Positions 13,101-25,600 of a DNA stretch of 64,000 nt are shown in pieces (position 1 is the first letter of the stretch; each line of letters starts with the position of its first letter). The stretch is from Hormiphora californensis. Its lineage: Eukaryota > Ctenophora > Tentaculata > Cydippida > Pleurobrachiidae. Under the pieces are notes generated by a model. It worked only from the letters and a program-made list of their open reading frames with translations, searched no databases and was not told the DNA's origin. The stretch is from positions 6,283,397 through 6,347,396 of the forward strand of contig CM035351.1 of the NCBI GenBank assembly GCA_020137815.1, in the 5' to 3' direction. Both the position numbers and the translations under genes were made by a program.

Positions 13101-14226
13101 CAAAATGGCCAAGAGCTCCTCAAAGCAGTGAAGAAAGATCCTGCTCAGATAGACAAGGTCATCAACTGTCTGCAGAATGCTCTCAAGAGTGGAACAGCCC
13201 CGCCAGACAGCAAGAAAACTGTGAGTGTATCAGCGCCCCCCCCCCCACTCTTCGTTTCAGCAGTACGGCCCCGTTTTCTGTCCCTTCTCTGCGCCAACCA
13301 TGCTCCGATAGGGTCTACCTGTTGTCTTCATTCTCTCTTTACCTACCCTCCTCACAATGTAATTCCCCTGTGTAGATGATCGCTCTGCTACAAGACATGG
13401 AGAAGGCTAAGGCGGAGCACTTCCGTTTCCAGATGCTAACAAAGGCCCAACACCAGTTCCAGAAACAGAACCATGATGCCATTGTAAGTACTCTTTGTCA
13501 GTGATTGAGAATGAGATAGACACAGGATCGGATGAGAGAGGGAGGGAGAGATACATGTGTATCAGGACCGACCGAATCAGGAAACACTGGTCCCTGATTG
13601 GCTGATTATCAGTCACGTGACCTAAATAACGAGTTCTGATTGGTTGTTTACTTGTTTCGGTCGGTTCCTGATGTGTATATTACCAGCTCGTAGTAAACAT
13701 AGTCCTCCTAGCAAGTACAACGGCACAATTACGACCAAACCGTGAAGCAACAACTACTAGCGTTACACCTTAAAAATGTAATGTTATGCATGTGTAGCTG
13801 TGTTTACCCAGAAAACAAAATGTATGCACCGATCTGACTGAATTAATTGTGCTTTCTCAATAAAATATACAATCCCACATACGTGCCTAATTTCTCTCTC
13901 TCTCTCTCTCTCTCGCTAGCTACTCTCTCTGCTCGTCTCTCTCTCTCGAACGTCTCTAGCTCTAGAGCTCGCTGCATCTCTCTCTCCTCTCGCTCTCTCT
14001 CTCTCCTCACTTCTCTCTTTCTCTCTCTCTTTCTCTCTCTAGTCTCTTCCCCTCTCTATTTTTCAATATATTTTGCCTCTCACACCGAGTGATAGCATGT
14101 AGCCTAAGCACTGCGTAAACAACACCATTCAGTTCTCTCCATCTATCTCTCCCCTCTCTTTCACTCTGTCTCCCACTCACTTTCTCTGTCTCTCGCTCTC
14201 TCTGTCTCTCTCTCTCTCTCTCTATC

Positions 14227-14263
<37 letters not shown>

Positions 14264-14266
14264 TTT

Positions 14267-14307
<41 letters not shown>

Positions 14308-15493
14308 TTTCTCTCTCTCTCTCTCTCGTCTCCTCTCTCTCTCTCTCTCTCTCTCTCACTTTCTCTCCATATCTATCTCTCCATCTCATTTCTCACCTGG
14401 GATTGCTAACCTGTCTGCTGTGAATCCCTCCCCCTCCATCTCTCCTCCCCCACACCACTCTAACACCCCTCCTCCACCTTCAGATGCACGATAAAACCCA
14501 GGCTCTCAAGGCCCTTCTCCGGCTACCAGGCCAGGGTGCCCCTCTCCTGACTGCCCCAGCCCGTATGGGACCAATGCCACCACCCCAAATGGAACAGCAG
14601 CCCCAACCCTTCATGAGACCCAGACTGTCCGGGGATGAGAGCATCCCAACTAGGATCACCGCTCACCAAAATGATCACAGGTAACCAGGGAGATGAATCA
14701 TTGGGTCTCTAGTTTCTACCAGACAACTTTACTAACAATTCACTTTCAGTTTTGGATTAATTAATTGATTAATTACCAAATTATTTCTCCCTGCAGAATG
14801 TTGAACAAAGGCCCCTTCCCCATGGCATTCACTCCTACCAGCGTTATGATCAAGAGCTCTGAGCGGGGGTTCAAGGAGGAGTGCCTGCCCCACGAGATGA
14901 ACATCAACCTGACACCCACACACATGCAGAACAGGATGAGGCCTCGATCTGGGGAGGGACCTGGCATGCCCCGTGTATCCCCTACTGAGCAGGATCAGGG
15001 ACCTAAACCCGTCCCAACCATTGAAACATCCAGGGGTGGTGGTATCAAGCTACCCTTCCCTCCTGGCCCCTTCACCCCTCCCCACCCCATGGGGATGAAG
15101 GGAATGCCACCTAACTTCATGGTTCACCCCCACCATCTTGCCAAAGGAATACCCCCGGTATGTAGATATCATTTTACTAGACCCTTACTGGTTTCCCCAG
15201 TTTGCATCACCCGCCCCTCTCTAACTCACGCTCTAATTCCAGTCTCCCCGACACATTTCCTCTCAACTACTGATGCAAGAACTGATGCACAGCAACAAGC
15301 CCAGTCCTACCTTCAACCACCACATCCAGCCGGTACGTGTTTATTCGATTCGGAGAGAGTCGTGCATGTGGGTGTGTGTTTGGGGGACGTATAATCAAAC
15401 GTGGATTGTCACTATGTGTTACCATGGTAACTAATCTATTTTCTAACACTCCCTTCTCTCTAGATGCCAAAGCCCAACGCACCGACGTTCTAA
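8687..15493 (+). CDS. EIF4ENIF1: eIF4E transporter (4E-T), multi-exon gene
   Basis: 4E-T binds eIF4E and DDX6 and drives mRNA repression and P-body assembly. Exons read from GT-AG sites: 8687-8747, 8931-9114, 9223-9631, 10667-10762, 10862-10988, 11207-11320, 11527-11639, 11747-11900, 11997-12014 or -12075, 12108-12288, 12445-12561, 12686-12950, 13038-13220, 13376-13483, 14484-14680, 14797-15157, 15243-15332, 15464-15493. The product is about 935-955 residues, close to human (985). Diagnostic features are the eIF4E-binding motif YTREELL in exon 2 followed by DGLWDPMQWH, the block EPEWFTSGPTS...VIELKGFE in exon 5 (Cup-homology/DDX6 region), MRQLLAGRPPGF in exon 11 and FTPTSVM near the C terminus. 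Exon 13 has four tandem MPQNGP units. The end of exon 9 is unresolved: the strong donor at 12076 shifts frame by one base. Introns carry several (CT)n tracts. The stop is TAA. Confidence 0.93.
9809..9860. repeat. (CT)n microsatellite, 4E-T intron 3
   Basis: Almost uninterrupted TC dinucleotides, followed by CTCACTCTATCTCTCTGC degenerate units. Confidence 0.9.
10060..10196. repeat. (CT)n microsatellite, 4E-T intron 3
   Basis: Long TC run with a few interruptions. A (GA)n run on the same strand follows at about 10385-10409, so the two can pair. Confidence 0.9.
13888..14380. repeat. (CT)n-rich tract, 4E-T intron 14
   Basis: About 490 bp of TCTC with scattered G/A interruptions. It makes up most of the 1-kb intron between exons 14 and 15. 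Confidence 0.9.
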
Positions 15494-15911
15494 ACAGGCT
15501 GATAACTCTCAACAGTGGATCTCGTAACATCCCCCCTTGTGTGCCGCCGCCAACAGAGGAGGGATGTGTGTGTCCAACAACCCGCCAATCTCCCCATTGC
15601 AATCTCTCTCGACAAACGTTTTACTATTTATAATTTTGTACTATTCTCGGTATATTGTTTAATTTATTTGGAGTATCCATCGCCAACCCCCCACATATTA
15701 TGTAAAAGTATAATACAGTGATATATCGAGTAATATTGTGAACACTTGTTAGTTGGGTGTGATATCACCAAGAATTCTCCGTCCGTGTGTGTGAACTGTG
15801 TGATCGACATGTGTGTTTGTGTGTGTGTGTGTGTCCGAAGGCTTTCTTTTTTTCTCCGTAACAACAAGTAGCAACAGAAGATGTTAAATCGTTTTGTCAA
15901 TTCAAGCTCTA
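15494..15911 (+). other. Probable 4E-T 3' UTR and flank
   Basis: Follows the TAA of 4E-T. A/T-rich with a (GT)n stretch at 15811-15834. No clear AATAAA was seen, so the transcript end is not fixed. Confidence 0.4.
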
Positions 15912-16667
15912 ACGGGTGACAACTAAAAATTGTCCCTAATTTAAAACGGCTGTAGAATTTTTCCCTTTTGAGATACAGCTTCGGGCCAGCGATAGAACGA
16001 TTTTTCAGACAATTTTAAATCGGAGTAACATAACGGCGAAGACTAAAAAGTTCATTTTCATTGCGATATCGCATCATTTCCTCTTGCCCCACCAAAGCAT
16101 GAAGTACGTGAAATCTACACAATCTTCTAGCACCTCTAGCGCCTGTTCTGTTTGAGATACAGCTTCGGGATAGCGATAGAATGATTTTTCAGACAATTTT
16201 GAACGAAATTAACTTTGTTTCAAACTCCGTTAATCTCAATTTCCTGATCAGAATCTTCTGTAACAAAGCGGTGTTTACAGGTAATTTGAGAAATCGCCAT
16301 TTCGACAATCTCTTGAAACATTAATGACGCGGAAAACCAACTTCCTAATGAGCTGAAATTTTCAAACTTGGCAGTTATGTTGGTTATGGCATGAACGACT
16401 AGACTTCCAATTTTGAGAATTCTATCTCATCGGGAAGGTCGTTTCTGATAACATAGAAATTTCAAATCTCCGTACTACATGCTTTGGAGGGACAAGAGGA
16501 AATGATGCGATATCGCAATGAAAATGAAATTTTTAGACTTTGCCGGTATGTTATTCCGATTCAAAATTGTCTGAAAAATCGTTCTATCACTAGCCCGAAG
16601 CTGTATCTCAAAAGAAAAAATTTATACAGCCGTTTTGAATTAGGGACAATTTTTAGTTGTCACCCGT
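15912..16667. mobile_element. Long-TIR element, copy 1, TA target sites
   Basis: It starts ACGGGTGACAACTAAAAATT and ends with the complement, each end next to TA. The inverted arms are about 200 bp (shared marks: GAGATACAGCTTCGGG, TTTTTCAGACAATTTT, CATTGCGATATCGCA). No open frame resembling a transposase. A 764-bp sibling is at 60709-61472. TA flanks and small size fit a Tc1/mariner-class MITE; the class is inferred. Confidence 0.85.
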
Positions 16668-17918
16668 TATATCTCAGCTCTCTCTGTATCAAATTGTATA
16701 TAATGGGTAGCCCTTTTTGCGTTTTTTTGTTGTGTCTGAAGTGTGTTTCAGCACCCCATGTTTGCATGTATGTGAGTGTGTTTGTTTGCTAGTTTGTCTG
16801 TGTGTGTGTGTGTGTTTCACTCCTATCAAGTATGTGATATATTGGGTGCTGTGTGTGTGCGCTATATAGTTTTGTGTGTATTACATGGCTCCTATCTCGC
16901 ATGGTATATATATCAGCTATATATCGTCCCTTCTGGACTGTGAAAACCGTTGTGTGATTAGTTTTTTATTTGCTCATCAAACATAAAGGACAATATACTA
17001 CACATGTGTGTATTGTTTGGTTAGCATATATACTGTTGTTTGTAAGATCTGGCAAGTGGAAAAGACACATATGTATTTCTAGATCTTGCCCGGTTAAATG
17101 TGTTTTTTGATATTTTTGTGTGTGAGTTTGACCAAAAGTCCCAGTTTGTTTTTGAAGAGAGTTAGTTACCGCAATGTATGCCAGGGAGCGATAGAGGATA
17201 TTATTTACTTGTGAGAAGATTAGTTTGTGAACTTTATTTGAAAAACAAAACCGCTCTCTGGCATACTATTTGGGACGTGTGTGTGGTCAAGTTTGCACAC
17301 CGTGTCAACCCGAGCATCACCACTGCATTTTCTTTTGTGAAGGAACAATTCGGCGAAAGATTCTCCCTACAAGAAGCATAGTGCGGATACTCGGGTTTTG
17401 TTGTTTTCCCTCTCTGAGTTGTACTTGTTGTTTGCGAGAATGTGTTGGTGTGTGTTGGTGTTTGTGTGTGTGAATGTAGGAAGGTTTCACGGACTGTATA
17501 TTAAGAGAGAGGTTCCTGACTGAGGTCCACCAGCCCCTGTCTCATGATTGCTAATGCGACGCAACAAGAGCTGTTAGTGGTCCCTTATGAGAGAGCAGGG
17601 CTGGTGTTTGTTACCGGGTGTCAGGGGCCTGCTGCATGCGTCCTAAACAGTGTGTGTGTGTTTATAAAGATGAGATGAGGTGGTAGCTGGGTATCCCAGA
17701 AAGATTTTTGCTAAAAGTCGTAATATTTTGTGATCTGTAAGGAGTTCTGTAGTGTTGCTAGCTCGAGATTCTTGCTAGTCTGATATATGCAGTCTCCCCA
17801 AGGTAACCTGCATGTGAAACGAGTCTTGTCGTGATGCGATAAATTTTTTTTATTTTGGAACATTAAAACAAGTTTAATCAAAAACAATAAATATAAAATT
17901 ACACAAGATTAATCGTTT
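16668..17918. other. No gene recognised
   Basis: T/G-rich sequence with (TG)n stretches (about 16799-16814, 17461-17473). The open frames at 17178-17381 and 17270-17473 have no recognised domain and no supporting splice structure. Confidence 0.4.
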
Positions 17919-20789
17919 CAATTCTGCCCCTTTTTTTTAGAATGAAGTATTTGCAATTTTGGCGATTTTGAGTTATTTATACCATCTTGATCAGGAGAAA
18001 AAGATCTACAAGATGGGCTAAGTCTCGTGTCTCAATCTTCAAAAAATAGAGTGAAGTGTTTTTTGTGAAGTACTTTTATTTTTGAAAAACTGCAGAAAAG
18101 TGAAGCAAATGGCAATTGCTTCGCTAATATAATTCGGAAATAAATACTGCTTCGTTAAACTTTTCTACCATAGAAGTAATAACCGCAGAAAAATTTGCTT
18201 CAGTTGTTTGCTTCATTTAAAAAATTCTATTGAAATACTTCAATCAGCTGCAGATTTTGTTTGAAGTATTGTCCACTCAGAAGATACTTCACTTCATTTA
18301 CTTCAATTTGAAAATGCTTCATAAATCAGTTGCAGATTTTGTTTGAAGTATTTTCAAATCAGAAGATACTTCACTTCATTTACTTCAATTTGAAAATGCT
18401 TCATAAATCTGTGGAATTCAAATGCTTCTTGTCGCATCCAGAAAAAATACTTCATAACTTAAGAATACTTCATTTTTTATTATAATATGTGCCATTTATA
18501 ACACAAGTCCGGCCAAATGAAGTAATTTCCAAGATTTGTTCTTTGCTGCAGCATCATCATGATGAAGGTCGAACGGAGGCGATCCCTATAATAATTATTC
18601 TATTCTGAGTAATTATAATTATCGTTCACATCTCGAATTACTCATCCTCACCGTCACAACTACGTCACTCCAATCTCATTCTTCGAACTTAGAACCCCAC
18701 ATTCAAAGGTAGCATTATGTTCCAGTACCGTACTGTCGTAACGACACAACACAACCAGTTGTTAGGTAACTCAACAAGTGGAGAAGAGATGTCTGGGGGC
18801 CGGGGTGATCATGATTCTGGGATTATCTCTATGTAAGAGTGTCACTCTGAGACAAAGAGAGAGAGACACCACAAACAGTGTTGTCAAACACTGACCTCAT
18901 AAGGTTTTATAAGTTATTGCCCTAGCGTTTGGTTTCAAATTTACATCATTCCGAAAGGCTAGGGGGCCAGCTGCAGCTGGTTTGAAAACGAGGGTTAGGA
19001 GGCAGGATGACCTGGGGAAGGGGGTGAGTTAGGAGGCAGGATGACCTAGGGAAGGGGGGTGAGTTAGGGGTCAGGATGACCTAGGGAAGGGGGGTGAGTT
19101 AGGAGGCAGGATGACCTGGGGAAGGGGGGTGAGTTAGGAGGCAGGATGACCTGGGGAAGGGGGTGAGTTAGGAGGCAGGATGACCTAGGGAAGGGGGGTG
19201 AGTTAGGAGGCAGGATGACCTGGGGAAGGGGGGTGAGTTAGGAGGCAGGATGACCTGGGGAAGGGGGTGAGTTAGGAGGCAGGATGACCTGGGGAAGGGG
19301 GGTGAGTGAGGGCCTGTCACCTTATATCCCTTTGTCACCCCTGTCACCTTATCTCCAATTGTAACCCCTGTCACTTTGCCTCCCATTGTAACCCCTGTCA
19401 CTTTGCCTCCCACTGTCTCCCATGTCACTGAACTATCACACTCACGGGAATTTGAAATGTTTGTAAAAAATTAAAGAATACGGATACAAATCATCCAAAT
19501 ATTAACAAAATATATTGTCATCTAACTGTTCTGTCCTTACATTCCCACACTCCTAGACAAATACTCCTCTTCGTGAATAACCCGAATGGAGACAATCTCA
19601 CTCCCGTTCCCTCTCATCGATATTATCTCTCTGTCAGACCCTTTCTCTATCTCTCAGCAACCGACCGGACCAAATAAACAACCAATCCGAGCTCATTATT
19701 CAGGTCACGTGACTGGTTATCAGCCAATCGATTGTTAAAACATGTAATGAACTGGCCTGTGTGTCTGTCTGTGTGTCTGTCTGTGATCTGTTTGTATGTC
19801 TGTGATCTGTTTGTATGTCTGTCATATTTTATGAACACGGACCTGTGTAGAGGTCGGAAGAAAATTCTTGAATCTCCAATCTCCATGTTTCACTCTGATA
19901 TTACAAGCCGAACTCAACCAATTTCAAAGTATGACTCGTACCGGAACAGATTAATCTTCCAGATTTTATCTGCAGGTTCGTCTTAGTTTGAGGGTTGCCA
20001 TAGCGTTTTTCTGTTTTCGCTCAATTTATCAGCACCATGATTTTAACATTCCGCCCGAAGGGCGGGCGGCCCATCTCTTTATGCTGCTGCAGGCTGCTGC
20101 AGGCTGCTGCAGTTGTAATTTGTGCGTCTGTTTGTCTGTGCGTCTGTTTGTCTGCAGCTGCTGCTCTGGAGTTACTTTCAAGACTAGCAAGAATTCTAAC
20201 ACATTTTATACTTCACTGCGTGTTAAATGAAAATTAACTTCGTTTGTGATTTTATCCAAAATATTGAAGTAAGATTGCGATTTTGAAGCACATGTACACT
20301 TTTGTTCGATTAAGTTACTTTTAGGCATTTTGAATACAGTTCTGAAGAAGTATTTTTAGGAATGAAGTAATTACTGAAGTATATGCAAGTGAAGTACTTT
20401 TTAGGTGCTTTTGTTGCTATTATGATGAAGTATTTTTTTGAGTGAAGTAATTACTGAAGTATCTACCACGAAAAATTATGCTTCAGTCGATATCAGTCTA
20501 GCAACGGAAGTATTTTCAAAACTGTAATATAAGTGAAGTAACCAACAGAGTAAGGCATCAATTTTGATGCCTGACATCAATTTGAGACAAATTTGATGAT
20601 AGCTGATAATTGGAAGTCCTGCAGAATTCCTTCAGGATTCTTGTGGTATAAGTCATAAATCGTTTGACGTACTATTTGGGCTTCTATGACAATTTTAGTT
20701 CCGAAAAACCCTCTAAAAAACTTTAAAGTCGATTTTCTCGAAACTTAAAAAATGCAAATACTTCATTCTAAAAAAAAGGGGCAGAATTG
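17919..20789. mobile_element. 2.87-kb non-coding element with terminal inverted repeats
   Basis: The left end CAATTCTGCCCCTTTT... and the right end ...AAAAGGGGCAGAATTG are inverted for about 40 bp and include GAATGAAGTATTTGCA. Both subterminal regions are packed with GAAGTA/TACTTC motifs spaced a few tens of bases apart, and the motif is rare elsewhere in the window. No transposase-like frame is present; the centre holds a 35-bp minisatellite and unrelated sequence. Read as a large non-autonomous DNA transposon whose repeated motif may bind a transposase. Confidence 0.7.
18985..19315. repeat. ~35-bp G-rich minisatellite
   Basis: About nine units of AGGAGGCAGGATGACCTGG plus a GGGGAAGGGGGGTGAGTT tail, differing in the G-run length and in CTGG/CTAGG. 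Four G-runs per unit give quadruplex potential on the + strand. Confidence 0.9.
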
Positions 20790-20989
20790 GTATCTAAAAC
20801 AAGCCTTAACTCAGTTAATTTCTCGATTACATCTCTCACTCTATGAGTTAAGGCTTGCAAAAGGATATTCGGTTCGGTTTCATCTAGTTCCTGTGCGAAC
20901 CAAACCCAAAAGTGAGTTCGAAACATGCCAAATTTGTCTTTTGAATTCACAGCAAGGCCAGGGTTAATGACGGAGCTGTTTGGATCTGT

Positions 20990-22250
20990 ATGGCGGCGCC
21001 ATACCCCATTTGATTCTCAAATCGACAGTGCGCTCAGATGGGTCGCGGCGCCAGACAGGTTTGGATCGGGCATCCTCGCATCACCGGACCCCGTTCTGAA
21101 TTTCGTACCTTCAGATTGGGTCTGCGGCGCAACAAAACCCGATCTGAGCCCCATCGGATTCTGAACGCATATCAGGATCTGGCAGCGCCCTCTGACTCCG
21201 CCCTCTGACTCCGTCACTCCGAGTCAGACTTGTACTGTCTGGTGTATCGCGTTGAGAATCAAAACGGGGACTGGCAACGCCAGACAGTACGGGTCTGAGT
21301 CGGACTTGTACGGGACTGAGCCAGAGTCAGATGGTGCAGTGTGAGTGAGCGGTAAATGTTGCCTTGATTTGGACACAATTTTTACAGCTTTGGTCATAAC
21401 TCATCCATTTCTTGGCCAAATTGACAATCTTGGGCTCGTTGGAAAGAGCTGTCAGAGAATTAGCTTGCCCCTATTCTCATTTCTTTCGCGTGAGAACTGT
21501 GGTCAGAGCTGAGTATTTGCCTGTGTTCAGAGCATTGGCCTGACAGGGAAAGAGGGCATTCATGAGTTCTTTCAGTTTCCGGAGACTCTCCGGGAGAGTT
21601 CAAAAAAATGAAAAAATTGGTGCAAAATGTGCGGAGTTATGGCGTAAAAAGTGTAAAACGCACATTTTGCGCCATAAAGAATTCAATGCCCTCTTTCCAA
21701 AGAGCCCAAGATTGTGCAATTTGGCCAAGAAATGGAATTGGATGAGTTATGACCACAACTGTAAAAAATGTGTCCAAATCAAGCTTGATTTGGGCACATC
21801 TGAGCGCACTATCACCCATCTGAGCGCACTATCGAGAATCAAATTGGGGTATGGGCGCCGCCATACAGATCAAGGCAACATTTACCGCATACCGAGTCAG
21901 ACAACAGACTTGTTATTGTACGAGTCAGCTCCGGTACTGTCAGAGCATTGGCCTGACCCATTCTCGTTTCTCTCGGAGCGCGCGAGAACTGTGGTCAGAG
22001 CATTGGCCTGACAGCTCCGGTATTGGCTGCCTTCTTCCTGTGAAATTGTTCCTGTATTCATGTGACTAAAGAAAACAGCTCAGTTTACAAAATCTACATA
22101 ATAGACACAATTAAAATTAACAATGCAAATATTTCCAGACATAATGTGCATTCATCACTCTCACAGGCGTTTAGAACGGTACTATACTCTCTCTCCTCAG
22201 TCGGTAGGGCTTGAGTTCTAGTCGGGTATATAGACCTGTCAGAGCATTGA
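20990..22250. mobile_element. Cluster of small palindromic MITEs (CTGTCTGGCG family and relatives)
   Basis: Several copies and fragments share the core GATTCTCAA-ATCGACAGTGCGCTCAGAT between GC-rich ends of the type CTGTCTGGCGGCGCC / GGCGCCGCCAGACAG. Other copies lie near 22615, 24780, 26225, 33760, 34878, 59285 and 59430. Mixed in are GTCAGAGCATTGGCCTGAC units. No gene is present. Confidence 0.7.
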
Positions 22251-22280
22251 CCTACTTGTGTAAAACATTTCATGGATTGG

Positions 22281-22386
22281 CTGTCAGGCCAATGCTCTGA
22301 CCACAGTTCTCGCTTTGAGAGAAATGCAAGAATAGGGTTCTCGCTTTGAGAGAAATGAGAATAGGGTCAGGCCAATGCTCTGACAG
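22281..22386. mobile_element. CTGTCAG-ended MITE, 106 bp, 8-bp target duplication
   Basis: It begins CTGTCAGG and ends CTCTGACAG; both ends contain the unit CAGGCCAATGCTCTGAC. It is flanked by TGGATTGG (22273-22280) and TGGATTAG (22387-22394), an 8-bp target duplication with one mismatch. The same family gives the 23-bp insert at 37049 and the 67-bp one at 58147. Confidence 0.75.
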
Positions 22387-22692
22387 TGGATTAGTCCGGT
22401 AGACAGCTGTCAGTGTCACAGGGGTAGTCACTGTCAGTAGTTACCACAATCGTCAGCAGTTACTACAATTGTGTATTATTGCGCAGTGTATGGAATCCTG
22501 GATCAAAGCATTGTATCAGTACAGATAAACTGTCAGTTGGGCACGTCGGGCCCCGCTGTTTAGACATCGCACTAACAACGGGGAAATAACATTTCATCTA
22601 CAAATGCACCTGTTTCTGACAGTGCGCTCAGATGGGGCGCCACATTAAAAACACACTCATAGTCATCATCTCTTCTATAAAACTAGAAGATC

Positions 22693-25600
22693 TCAATTAC
22701 AGAGTGGCCCGCGTTGTAAAAAAGGGTTCGGTGTATTGGGAGTAAGGGACTGTACAAAACTACTAAACATCTGAGTCCTGGAAATATGCCAAACAAACTC
22801 GGAATTCTGACCCGCACCCTCCATAAACCCGTGCTGATCGATCACCGACTCTCCCGACTCAGAAAATGTCACATGAGCATAGTAGTGACCCATCATGTCA
22901 CTCATCATCTCAAAAAACATGTCCCCAATTTCAATTGTCTGTCGGGAATCAGGATCAGCCTTGACCATTTTCTTTTTAAAGGATTTCAAGTTGGCGAGGA
23001 ACTTTTTCCGGGTCTTCTTGTTGAATGGTATGTCGGTGAAGTTGGGACGTTTCACCATCCTCTTTTCAGATATATAGACCGTGTTACACTCGTCATCCAG
23101 AGCTTCTTCGTCCAGCTCCTTCGAGTGCTAGGGATGGGAGACAGTGTGGTTATTGCTAGGCGGGAGACACAATGGTTAGGACTGGAGGAGTGCTGGGAGG
23201 GAGACAGTGTGGTTAGGACTGGATGAGTGCTAGGGATGGGAGACAGTGTGGTTAGGACTGGAGGAGTGCTAGGGAGGGAGACAGTGTGGTTATTGCTGGA
23301 GGAGTGCTAGGGATGGGAGATGTAGTGGTTAGGACTGGGAGGGAGATGTAGTGGTTAGGGCTGGGAGGGAGATGTAGTGGTTAGGACTGGGAGGGAGATG
23401 TAGTGGTTAGGGCTGGGAGGGAGATGTAGTGGTTAGGACTGGGAGGGAGATGTAGTGGTTAGGGCTGGGAGGGAGATGTAGTGGTTAGGACTGGGAGGGA
23501 GATGTAGTGGTTAGGGCTGGGAGGGAGATGTAGTGGTTAGGGCTGGGAGGGAGATGTAGTGGTTAGGGCTGGGAGGGAGATGTAGTGGTTAGGGCTGGGA
23601 GGGAGATGTAGTGGTTAGGACTGGGAGGGAGATGTAGTGGTTAGGGCTGGGAGGGAGATGTAGTGGTTAGGGCTGGGAGGGAGATGTAGTGGTTAGGACT
23701 GGGAGGGAGATGTAGTGGTTAGGGCTGGGAGGGAGATGTAGTGGTTAGGGCTGGGAGGGAGATGTAGTGGTTAGGGCTGGGAGGGAGATGTAGTGGTTAG
23801 GGCTGGGAGGGAGATGTAGTGGTTAGGACTGGGAGGGAGATGTAGTGGTTAGGGCTGGGAGGGAGATGTAGTGGTTAGGGCTGGGAGGGAGATGTAGTGG
23901 TTAGGGCTGGGACGGGAGATGTAGTGGTTAGGACTGGGAGGGAGATGTAGTGGTTAGGGCTGGGAGGGAGATGTAGTGGTTAGGGCTGGGAGGGAGATGT
24001 AGTGGTTAGGGCTGGGAGGGAGATGTAGTGGTTAGGACTGGGAGGGAGATGTAGTGGTTAGGGCTGGGAGGGAGATGTAGTGGTTAGGGCTGGGAGGGAG
24101 ATGTAGTGGTTAGGACTGGGAGGGAGATGTAGTGGTTAGGGCTGGGAGGGAGATGTAGTGGTTAGGACTGGGAGGGAGATGTAGTGGTTAGGGCTGGGAG
24201 GGAGATGTAGTGGTTAGGGCTGGGAGGGAGATGTAGTGGTTAGGGCTGGGAGGGAGATGTAGTGGTTAGGGCTGGGAGGGAGATGTAGTGGTTAGGACTG
24301 GGATGGGAGATGTAGTGGTTAGGGCTGGGAGGGAGATGTAGTGGTTAGGACTGGGATGGGAGATGTAGTGGTTAGGGCTGGGAGGGAGATGTAGTGGTTA
24401 GGGCTGGGAGGGAGATGTAGTGGTTAGGACTGGGATGGGAGATGTAGTGGTTAGGACTGGGAGGGAGATGTAGTGGTTAGGGCTGGGAGGGAGATGTAGT
24501 GGTTAGGACTGGGAGGGAGATGTAGTGGTTAGGACTGGGAGGGAGATGTAGTGGTTAGGACTGGGAGGGAGATGTAGTGGTTAGGGCTGGGAGGGAGATG
24601 TAGTGGTTAGGGCTGGGAGGGAGATGTAGTGGTTAGGACTGGGAGGGAGACAGTGTGGTTAGGACTGTTAGAACTGAATGAGTTAGAGATGGTATTTAGG
24701 GGGTTCGGCCAATCACTATGGGCCTCAGAGCGTTAAGCAGTTACAGTAGCAGTAAGCGGAGCGTGGTTAAAAGGTCGCTGTCTGGCGACGCCGACCTAAC
24801 CTGAGCGCACTGCCTCTTTTGAGAATCAAAACGGGGTCTGGCGGTGCTAGACAGAAAGGTTGGGTATTGGAAATCACTTCATGATTTGAGAAACTAGACC
24901 ACAACCATGATTTGTGGTGTCTATGTCACCAGGTGTCTATATCACCAGGTGTCTATATCACCAGGTGTCTATGTCACCAGGTGTCTATATCACCAGGTGT
25001 CTATATCACCAGGTGTCTATATCACCAGGTGTCTATATCACCAGGTGTCTATATCACCAGGTGTCTATATCACCAGGTGTCTATGTCACCAGGTGTCTAT
25101 ATCACCAGGTGTCTATATCACCAGGTGTCTATATCACCAGGTGTCTATGTCACCAGGTGTCTATGTCACCAGGTGTCTATGTCACCAGGTGTCTATGTCA
25201 CCAGGTGTCTATGTCACCAGGTGTCTATATCACCAGGTGTCTATGTCACCAGGTGTCTATGTCACCAGGTGTCTATGTCACCAGGTGTCTATGTCACCAG
25301 GTGTCTATGTCACCAGGTGTCTATGTCACCAGGTGTCTATGTCACCAGGTGTCTATATCACCAGGTGTCTATGTCACCAGGTGTCTATATCACCAGGTGT
25401 CTATATCACCAGGTGTCTATGTCACCAGGTGTCTATATCACCAGGTGTCTATGTCACCAGGTGTCTATATCACCAGGTGTCTATGTCACCAGGTGTCTAT
25501 ATCACCAGGTGTCTATATCACCAGGTGTCTTTGTCACCAGGTGTCTATATCACCAGGTGTCTATATCACCAGGTGTCTATATCACCAGGTGTCTATATCA

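Noticed and set aside
22786-23226. 146-codon + frame over the DENND2 last exon
   Set aside because: Antisense shadow of a well supported DENN-domain exon.
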